This document shows positions 58,201 to 64,000 of a stretch of 64,000 nt of DNA, one piece after another. The translations under genes and the position numbers were made by a program. The stretch comes from Pseudomonas sp. HR96 (GTDB lineage: Bacteria; Pseudomonadota; Gammaproteobacteria; Pseudomonadales; Pseudomonadaceae): assembly GCF_034059295.1 (NCBI RefSeq), contig NZ_CP139141.1, forward strand, positions 434,001 to 498,000, given 5' to 3'. Under the pieces are notes generated by a model. The model did not search any database, had not been told where the DNA came from, and saw only the letters and a program-made list of their open reading frames with translations. Within the stretch, counting starts at the first letter, position 1, and the number at the start of each line of letters is the position of its first letter.

Positions 58201-59001
58201 ATGACCCCAGGCTATGCAGAGTTACCCATGTATGTGGCCCCGTGGCGCGTGCAGCTGGCCAACGAGCGCTGGCTCGAGCTGATCCTGCGCAAGCTGAACC
58301 GGGAGCGCCAGGCTGCGGCCCATCTGCCCCTGCCCGTGCTGTGGGAAGCGCCCGAGTTGCTGCTGGCACAAACCTGTGGCTACCCGTTGGTGACTCGGCT
58401 CAAGGGCAGGGTCCGGCTTGTCGGCCGACCCCGCTATGAATTCCCCGACACTGCCGCCGGCCAGCACTGCAGCCTGCTGCTGGTGCGCGAGGACGACCCG
58501 CGCCAGGCCCTGGAGGCCTTCGCCGGCAGCCGCGGGGTGATCAACGGGCCCGACTCCAACAGCGGCATGAACCTGCTGCGCCACAGCGTTGCGCCTCTGC
58601 AGCGTGGTGGTCGTTTCTTCGGCTCGGTGCAGGTCAGTGGCGGCCATCGGGAAAGCCTGCGCTGGTTGCGCGAAGGCCGTGCCGACCTGGCGGCGATCGA
58701 CAGCGTGACCTTCGCCTACCTGGCCCGTGACGCGGGCTATGAAGTCGCCGGCCTGCGCGTGCTGGCCCGTACAGCGCCGAGCCCGACGCTGCCGTACATT
58801 GCCAGCCTGACCCTCGGGGCCGAGCAGGCCGAAGCGCTGCGCGCAGTGATGAACCAAAGCCTGCGCGAGCTGCCAGAGGTGGCACAGGTGCTCGGCCTTG
58901 GCGAAGTGCTGGGCGCCAGCGAGGAGGACTACGAAGTGCTGCTGGACTACGAGCGTCAGGCGGCCACCTGGGGGCTGGCGCAGTTGCATCCCGTTCATTG
59001 A
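58201..59001 (+). CDS. PhnD-like phosphate/phosphonate-type binding protein without signal peptide
   Basis: A 266-residue protein similar to the PhnD/phosphate-phosphonate binding fold (SLLLVREDDPRQALEAFAGSRGVINGPDSNSGMNLLRHSVAPL; GGHRESLRWLREGRADLAAIDSVTFAYLAR). Unlike transport-associated PhnD proteins it has no visible signal peptide or lipobox at the chosen start. No ABC permease or ATPase follows. It lies 20 bases before a ProX-like gene, so the two may be co-expressed. The ligand is unknown. Confidence 0.78.
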   Translation: MTPGYAELPMYVAPWRVQLANERWLELILRKLNRERQAAAHLPLPVLWEAPELLLAQTCGYPLVTRLKGRVRLVGRPRYEFPDTAAGQHCSLLLVREDDPRQALEAFAGSRGVINGPDSNSGMNLLRHSVAPLQRGGRFFGSVQVSGGHRESLRWLREGRADLAAIDSVTFAYLARDAGYEVAGLRVLARTAPSPTLPYIASLTLGAEQAEALRAVMNQSLRELPEVAQVLGLGEVLGASEEDYEVLLDYERQAATWGLAQLHPVH

Positions 59002-59021
59002 CCTGTTGGCGAGAGAGACGC

Positions 59022-60035
59022 ATGAAATCGATCAAGACACTGTTGGGGGGCTCGTTGCTGGCCTTGAGTCTGCTGGCGCAGCAGGCGCCGGCCGCCGACA
59101 AGGCGACGCCGATCCATTTTGGCGACATCACCTGGGAGTCCGGCAGCCTGATCACCGAGGTGCTGCGCCTGATCGTCGAGAAAGGCTATGGCTACCCCAC
59201 CGATACCTTGCCGGGCAGCACCGTGAGCCTGGAAGCGGCGTTGGCGAAGAACGACATTCAGGTCATCGGCGAGGAATGGGCCGGCCGCAGCCCGGCCTGG
59301 GTCAAGGCGCAGGCCGAGGGCAAGGTGTTCGGCCTGGGCGACATCGTCAAGAACGCCACTGAAGGCTGGTGGGTGCCGGAGTACGTGGTCAAGGGCGACC
59401 CCGAACGCGGTATCAAGGCCATGGCGCCGGAGCTCAAGTCGGTGGACGATCTGCCAAAGTACAAGGACGTGTTTCGCGACCCTGAGCAACCTGACCACGG
59501 GCGCTTCCTCAACAGCCCGAGCGGCTGGACTTCCGAGATCGTCAACAGCCAGAAACTCAAGGCCTACAAGCTGACCGACAGCTACACCAACTTCCGTACC
59601 GGCTCGGGCGCCGCGCTGGACGCAGAGGTCACTTCGGCGGTGCGCCGTGGCCAGCCGGTGCTGTTCTACTACTGGTCGCCGACGCCCCTGCTGGGTCGCT
59701 TCAAGCTGATCAAGCTGGACGAACCACCCTTCGATGCCGAGGCCTGGAAAACCCTGGCCGACGCCAGCAACCCCAACCCGCGCCCGACCCGGTCGATGCC
59801 GGCGCAGCTGACCATCGGCGTGTCGCAGCCGTTCAAGGCGCAGTACCCGGACCTGGTCGGTTTCTTCGAGAAGGTCGACATCCCCATCGATCTGCTGAAC
59901 AAGACCCTGGCAGGGATGAGCGAGAAGCATCTGGAGCCCAAGGCGGTGGCCGAGACGTTCCTGCGCGAGCAGCCACAGGTGTGGAAGCCCTGGGTGCCGG
60001 CCGAGGTGGCGGACAAGGTGAGCAAGGCGCTGTAG
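59022..60035 (+). CDS. Glycine betaine/choline-type ABC substrate-binding protein (ProX/OpuAC family)
   Basis: A 337-residue protein with a signal peptide (LLGGSLLALSLLAQQAPAA) and an OpuAC-type fold (IHFGDITWESGSLITEVLRLIVEKGYGYPTDTLPGSTVSLEAALAKNDIQVIGEEW; GEGWWVPEYVVKGD-like ATEGWWVPEYVVKGD). Aromatic residues such as the Trp of EEWAGRSPAW fit a quaternary-amine pocket. No permease or ATPase is adjacent, so this is an orphan binding protein that may load a shared core transporter. Confidence 0.87.
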   Translation: MKSIKTLLGGSLLALSLLAQQAPAADKATPIHFGDITWESGSLITEVLRLIVEKGYGYPTDTLPGSTVSLEAALAKNDIQVIGEEWAGRSPAWVKAQAEGKVFGLGDIVKNATEGWWVPEYVVKGDPERGIKAMAPELKSVDDLPKYKDVFRDPEQPDHGRFLNSPSGWTSEIVNSQKLKAYKLTDSYTNFRTGSGAALDAEVTSAVRRGQPVLFYYWSPTPLLGRFKLIKLDEPPFDAEAWKTLADASNPNPRPTRSMPAQLTIGVSQPFKAQYPDLVGFFEKVDIPIDLLNKTLAGMSEKHLEPKAVAETFLREQPQVWKPWVPAEVADKVSKAL

Positions 60036-60040
60036 CCCAT

Positions 60041-60068
60041 AAAAAAACCGGCCGCAAGGCCGGTTTGA
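60041..60068 (-). terminator. Terminator of metK (bidirectional)
   Basis: AAACCGGCC-GCAA-GGCCGGTTT is a perfect stem. On the minus strand it is followed by seven T (metK side); the plus side has only a short T-run. Confidence 0.87.
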
Positions 60069-60084
60069 TCTACCGCTCGGTCGT

Positions 60085-61275
60085 TCAGACCCCGGCGGCG
60101 GCCCGCAGCGCGTCGGCGCGGTCGGTGCGTTCCCAGGTGAACGCGGTGAAGGTGTCTTCGCCCACGGTCATCTCCACCGGTGTGCGGCCGAAGTGGCCAT
60201 AGGCTGCGGTGGCCTGGTACATCGGGTGCAGAAGGTCGAGCATGGTGGTGATCGCGTAGGGGCGCAGGTCGAAGTGCTCGCGGACCAGGTTGATGATCTT
60301 GCTATCGCTGATCTTGCCGGTGCCGAAGGTGTTGATCGAGATCGAGGTCGGTTGCGCCACGCCGATAGCGTACGACACCTGGATCTCGCAGCGCTCGGCC
60401 AGGCCGGCGGCAACGATATTCTTGGCCACGTAGCGGCCGGCATAGGCGGCCGAGCGGTCGACCTTGGATGGGTCCTTGCCCGAGAACGCGCCGCCACCGT
60501 GACGGGCCATGCCGCCATAGCTGTCGACGATGATCTTGCGCCCCGTCAGGCCGCAGTCGCCCACTGGGCCACCGATGATGAAGTTGCCGGTCGGGTTGAT
60601 GTGGAACTGGGTGTCCTTGTGCAGCAGCTCGGCGGGCAGCACGTGCTTGACGATCAGTTCCATCACGCCTTCGCGCAGGTCCTTGTAGGACACGTCGGGG
60701 TTATGCTGGGTCGACAGCACGATGGCGTCGATGCCGACCACCTTGCCGGCTTCGTAGCGGCAGGTCACCTGGGATTTGGCATCCGGACGCAGCCAGGTCA
60801 GCAGGCCCGATTTGCGGGCTTCGGCCTGGCGCTGCACCAGCTGGTGGGAAAAGGTGATCGGTGCCGGCATCAGCACTTCGGTCTCGTTGCTGGCGTAGCC
60901 GAACATCAGGCCCTGGTCACCGGCGCCCTGATCTTCCGGCTTGCTGCGGTCCACGCCCTGGGCGATGTCCACCGACTGTTTGCCGATGATGTTCATTACC
61001 GCGCAGGTGGCGCCGTCGAAGCCGACGTCGGAGCTGGTGTAGCCGATGTCGATGATGACCTTGCGCACGATCTCCTCGAGGTCGACCCAGGCCGAGGTGG
61101 TGACTTCGCCGGCGATGATGGCCACGCCGGTCTTGACCAGGGTCTCGACGGCGACACGGGCGTATTTGTCCTGGGCGATGATGGCGTCGAGCACCGCATC
61201 GGAAATCTGGTCGGCGATCTTGTCCGGATGCCCTTCGGACACGGACTCAGAGGTGAAAAGTGAGTATTCGCTCAT
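60085..61275 (-). CDS. metK: S-adenosylmethionine synthetase
   Basis: A 396-residue enzyme making SAM from methionine and ATP. Motifs are [34 protein letters not shown] and [19 protein letters not shown]. Length and all catalytic blocks are intact. It begins 18 bases after the ArsR-methyltransferase gene and is probably its operon partner, under the palindrome at 62323-62362. Confidence 0.97.
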   Translation of the reverse strand: MSEYSLFTSESVSEGHPDKIADQISDAVLDAIIAQDKYARVAVETLVKTGVAIIAGEVTTSAWVDLEEIVRKVIIDIGYTSSDVGFDGATCAVMNIIGKQSVDIAQGVDRSKPEDQGAGDQGLMFGYASNETEVLMPAPITFSHQLVQRQAEARKSGLLTWLRPDAKSQVTCRYEAGKVVGIDAIVLSTQHNPDVSYKDLREGVMELIVKHVLPAELLHKDTQFHINPTGNFIIGGPVGDCGLTGRKIIVDSYGGMARHGGGAFSGKDPSKVDRSAAYAGRYVAKNIVAAGLAERCEIQVSYAIGVAQPTSISINTFGTGKISDSKIINLVREHFDLRPYAITTMLDLLHPMYQATAAYGHFGRTPVEMTVGEDTFTAFTWERTDRADALRAAAGV

Positions 61276-61293
61276 CTCGATGGTTTCCTGATA

Positions 61294-62289
61294 TTACCGA
61301 TGGTGAGTGTCGCCAGCCGGCCGCTGAAAATGGCGGACCTGAATCTGGAAACCATTACGTAAGCCTACGTAGAGGCTTTCCCCGGGGGTGAGTCCCGCAG
61401 CGCAGGCCCAGCGGGCCAGATCTTCCTGTTCAAACCCCAACCAGAGATCACCGCAAGCCTCCCTGGCCCAGCTCTGGTTGTGGCTGCATAACTCGGTGAT
61501 CAACAGACTGCCGCCTGGCTTGAGGTGCTCGGCCAGGTGCTTGAGCGCCGCGGCTGGCTCGCTGAAATGGTGCAGGACCATGTTCAACACCACGCAGTCG
61601 GCCAGCAGCTCGAAGTCGCCGAGGGCGTCGACCAGCTGCAGATGGACGTTGCCCAGGCGTTCGCGGGCGCACACCTGGCCGGCGAGGTCGAGCATCGCCG
61701 GGCTGTTGTCCAGCGCCGTGACCTGGGCGAAGCGGTGGGCCAGCTCGGGCAGGAAGCCGCCGTCGCCCGGGCCGATTTCCAGGGCCGTGGCGCTCGCCGC
61801 GAAGCTGAGCTTGTCGAGCAGCGCCAGCAGGCTCTCGCGGTACTGCGGCAGGCCGGCGATAAGGTCCTGCTGGGCGCGAAACTTTTCTTCCATGCGCGAG
61901 AAGAAGTCCTCGCTGGCTGCGGCGCGCTGGCGTTGGACCAGGGCCATGCGCGCCTGCACCTCGCCGGGCAGGACCAGCCGCTCGACCTCGTCGAGCAGCG
62001 CGGCATGCAGCCGGCCGCCCGATTGCAGGGGTCGCGGCAGGGCGCGGCGGTAGAAGATGGCGTTGCCTTCGCGGCGGGTCGCCACCAGGTCGGCCAGGGC
62101 CAGCACCTTGAGGTGGTGGCTCATGCCGGACTGGCCGATGGCGAAAATCTGCGCCAGCTCCAGCACTCCGAACGAGTCGTTGGCCAGCGCGCGCAGCACG
62201 TTCAGGCGCAGCGGATCACCGCCGGCCTTGCACAGGGCGGCGAGGTTGTCGCTGGCGTCGAAGTCGAGGGTGGGCGCTGGGATGTTCAT
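61294..62289 (-). CDS. ArsR-family regulator fused to a methyltransferase domain (SAM/SAH metabolism)
   Basis: A 331-residue two-domain protein. Residues 1-90 are an ArsR winged helix (DPLRLNVLRALANDSFGVLELAQIFAIGQSGMSHHLKVLALADLVATRREGNAIFYRRA). The rest is a class-I methyltransferase fold with SAM-binding motif ALEIGPGDGGFLPEL near residue 170 and a VLNMVLHHFSEP block. No metal-binding cysteines of metal-sensing ArsR proteins are visible. Linked to metK, it is the likely SAM- or SAH-responsive regulator, resembling SahR-type proteins; whether it also methylates anything is unknown. Confidence 0.85.
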   Translation of the reverse strand: MNIPAPTLDFDASDNLAALCKAGGDPLRLNVLRALANDSFGVLELAQIFAIGQSGMSHHLKVLALADLVATRREGNAIFYRRALPRPLQSGGRLHAALLDEVERLVLPGEVQARMALVQRQRAAASEDFFSRMEEKFRAQQDLIAGLPQYRESLLALLDKLSFAASATALEIGPGDGGFLPELAHRFAQVTALDNSPAMLDLAGQVCARERLGNVHLQLVDALGDFELLADCVVLNMVLHHFSEPAAALKHLAEHLKPGGSLLITELCSHNQSWAREACGDLWLGFEQEDLARWACAAGLTPGESLYVGLRNGFQIQVRHFQRPAGDTHHR

Positions 62290-62322
62290 AAGGTCCGGAG
62301 TCTAGAGGCCGTTCCAGCCGCT

Positions 62323-62362
62323 CGCAAGGCCAATATCAAAAAGTTTTGATATTGGCCTTGCG
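62323..62362. promoter_or_regulatory. 40-bp perfect palindromic operator between the ArsR-metK operon and tkt
   Basis: Arms of 19 bases (CGCAAGGCCAATATCAAAA and its exact reverse complement) are separated by AG. It sits 34 bases upstream of the regulator start and about 115 bases upstream of tkt. The AATATCAA/TTGATATT core is the kind of site bound by dimeric ArsR regulators. It likely mediates autoregulation of the metK operon and may affect tkt. Confidence 0.75.
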
Positions 62363-62476
62363 TAATCTGTCGTTGCCCAGAGGCCCATGCCTAAGGGAAA
62401 ATGCCTGCCTTTGTCGATTTCAAACCCAAGGCCGGGATTCAACCCCCAGGCCAGAGTCAGACCCAGGAGAAAAGCG

Positions 62477-64000
62477 ATGCCCAGCCGTCGAGAGCGTGCC
62501 AATGCCATCCGTGCCCTGAGCATGGATGCCGTGCAGAAAGCCAACAGCGGCCATCCCGGCGCCCCTATGGGTATGGCGGATATCGCCGAAGTGCTGTGGC
62601 GCGATTTCCTCAAGCACAACCCGAGCAACCCTTCATTCGCCAACCGTGACCGCTTCATCATGTCCAACGGTCACGGCTCGATGCTGGTCTACTCGCTGCT
62701 GCACCTGACCGGCTACGACCTGTCCATCGACGACCTGAAAAACTTCCGGCAACTGCACAGCCGCACCCCGGGCCACCCGGAATACGGCTATACCCCGGGC
62801 GTCGAGACCACCACCGGCCCGCTCGGCCAGGGCCTGGCCAACGCCGTCGGTTTCGCCATCGCCGAAAAAGTGCTGGCGGCGCAGTTCAACCGCGACGGTC
62901 ACGACATCGTCGACCACAACACCTATGTGTTCCTCGGCGACGGCTGCATGATGGAAGGCATCTCCCATGAAGTCAGTGCACTGGCCGGCACCCTGGGTCT
63001 GGGCAAGCTGATCGCCTTCTACGACGACAACGGCATCTCCATCGACGGCCACGTCGAGGGCTGGTTCACCGACGACACCCCCAAGCGCTTCGAAGCCTAC
63101 AACTGGCAGGTCATCCGCAACGTCGACGGCCATGACGCCGACGAGATCAAGACCGCCATCGAGACCGCGCGCAAGAGCGACCGCCCGACCCTGATCTGCT
63201 GCAAGACCATCATCGGCTTCGGCTCGCCGAACAAGCAGGGCAAGGAAGAATCCCACGGCGCCGCCCTGGGTGCCGACGAGATCGCCCTGACTCGCGCCGC
63301 GCTGAAGTGGAACCACGCGCCGTTCGAAATCCCTGCCGACATCTATGCCGAGTGGGACGCCAAGGAAGCCGGCGCGGCCGTCGAAGCCGAGTGGAACCAG
63401 CGTTTCGCCGCCTACTCCGCCGAGCACCCGGCGCTGGCCAACGAGTTCATCCGGCGCATGAGCGGCGAACTGCCGGCCGACTTCTCCGAGAAGGCCGATG
63501 CCTACATCGCCGAAGTGGTGGCCAAGGGTGAAACCATCGCCAGCCGCAAGGCCAGTCAGAACACCCTGAACGCCTTCGGTCCGCTGCTGCCGGAATTCCT
63601 CGGCGGCTCGGCCGACCTCGCCGCGTCCAACCTGACCCTGTGGAAGGGCTGCAAGGGCGTCGAGGCCGCTGACGCGGCCGGCAACTACCTGTTCTACGGC
63701 GTGCGCGAGTTCGGCATGAGCGCCATCATGAACGGTATCGCCCTGCACGGCGGTTTCGTGCCCTACGGCGCGACCTTCCTGATCTTCATGGAGTACGCGC
63801 GCAACGCGGTGCGCATGTCGGCGCTGATGAAAAAGCGTGTGATCTACGTCTACACCCACGACTCCATCGGCCTGGGCGAAGACGGCCCGACTCACCAGCC
63901 GATCGAGCAGCTGGCCAGCCTGCGCTGCACGCCGAACCTGGACACCTGGCGTCCGGCCGATGCGGTCGAGTCGGCGGTGGCCTGGAAGTACGCCATCGAG
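62477..64000 (+). CDS. tkt: Transketolase (3' end beyond the window)
   Basis: The first 508 residues of a thiamine-diphosphate enzyme of the pentose phosphate pathway and Calvin-type carbon exchange. It has [30 protein letters not shown], the TPP-binding [32 protein letters not shown], and [17 protein letters not shown]. The frame stays open to base 64000, so the C-terminal domain is missing. The start follows an AGGAGAAAAGCG site. It is divergent from the metK operon. Confidence 0.97.
   Translation, partial: MPSRRERANAIRALSMDAVQKANSGHPGAPMGMADIAEVLWRDFLKHNPSNPSFANRDRFIMSNGHGSMLVYSLLHLTGYDLSIDDLKNFRQLHSRTPGHPEYGYTPGVETTTGPLGQGLANAVGFAIAEKVLAAQFNRDGHDIVDHNTYVFLGDGCMMEGISHEVSALAGTLGLGKLIAFYDDNGISIDGHVEGWFTDDTPKRFEAYNWQVIRNVDGHDADEIKTAIETARKSDRPTLICCKTIIGFGSPNKQGKEESHGAALGADEIALTRAALKWNHAPFEIPADIYAEWDAKEAGAAVEAEWNQRFAAYSAEHPALANEFIRRMSGELPADFSEKADAYIAEVVAKGETIASRKASQNTLNAFGPLLPEFLGGSADLAASNLTLWKGCKGVEAADAAGNYLFYGVREFGMSAIMNGIALHGGFVPYGATFLIFMEYARNAVRMSALMKKRVIYVYTHDSIGLGEDGPTHQPIEQLASLRCTPNLDTWRPADAVESAVAWKYAIE

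Overview
The window looks like chromosomal DNA of a Pseudomonas of the P. putida group. The evidence is GC-rich coding sequence with few gaps and several gene orders typical of that genus: ftsY-ftsE-ftsX-rpoH; thiS-thiG-trmB; yggS-proC-yggT-metX-metW-rdgB-hemW; algH-ruvX-pyrR-pyrB-pyrC'; gshB divergent from pilGHIJ-chpA; ahcY-metF behind an SAH riboswitch; and an ArsR-methyltransferase-metK operon divergent from tkt. I see no rRNA, tRNA, CRISPR array or complete insertion sequence.

Layout. 1-6.5 kb: cell division (ftsY 3' part, ftsE, ftsX), heat-shock sigma factor, a peptidoglycan glycosyltransferase, thiazole synthesis and tRNA methylation. 6.5-12.7 kb: a minus-strand housekeeping run for methionine (metX/metW), nucleotide sanitation, heme trafficking, proline and PLP homeostasis. 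12.8-15.3 kb: pilT, an NlpC/P60 hydrolase and a TM2 protein. 15.4-21.3 kb: pyrimidine operon, ruvX, algH, a TonB-like protein and gshB. 21.5-30.4 kb: a Chp-type chemosensory cluster (pilG, pilH, pilI, pilJ, a reduced chpA, and a CheW-like gene) without pilK or chpB. 30.4-35.7 kb: two palindromic repeat elements around a hemolysin-III family gene, then rsmE-bioA and a secreted flavin amine oxidase with a basic Ala/Pro/Lys tail.

35.7-47.8 kb is the most unusual part. A PAAR-headed protein with a glycine-rich membrane C-terminus (36698-38101) reads into a small membrane protein gene. Next come an orphan, frameshifted copy of the effector tail and a second small membrane protein gene. About 9 kb away, in inverted orientation, a truncated PAAR gene reads into a third member of the same small membrane protein family. 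The promoter plus the first ~70 codons are duplicated almost perfectly (about 372 bp, four mismatches seen) as an inverted repeat around 8.8 kb of ordinary genes (cytochrome b561, yceI, rhlE, a solute-binding protein, a glycosyltransferase-like gene, metF, ahcY, a thioesterase). I read this as a polymorphic type VI secretion effector/immunity locus with orphan modules and a possible inversion substrate.

47.9-54 kb: a four-carbon sugar acid (threonate/tetronate) catabolic operon (ltnD, otnK, otnC, GntP permease, otnI/hyi) with a DeoR regulator. 54-60 kb: an MFS transporter, MAPEG and DUF1090 proteins, ligB with an apparent signal peptide, and two ABC-type binding proteins without ABC partners. 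60-64 kb: metK, its probable SAH-linked ArsR-type regulator, a perfect 40-bp palindrome in the divergent promoter region, and the 5' part of transketolase.

S-adenosylmethionine/S-adenosylhomocysteine metabolism recurs through the window (metX/metW, metF, ahcY with riboswitch, metK with regulator and operator). All functions are inferred from reading sequence motifs and gene order; no database search was run.
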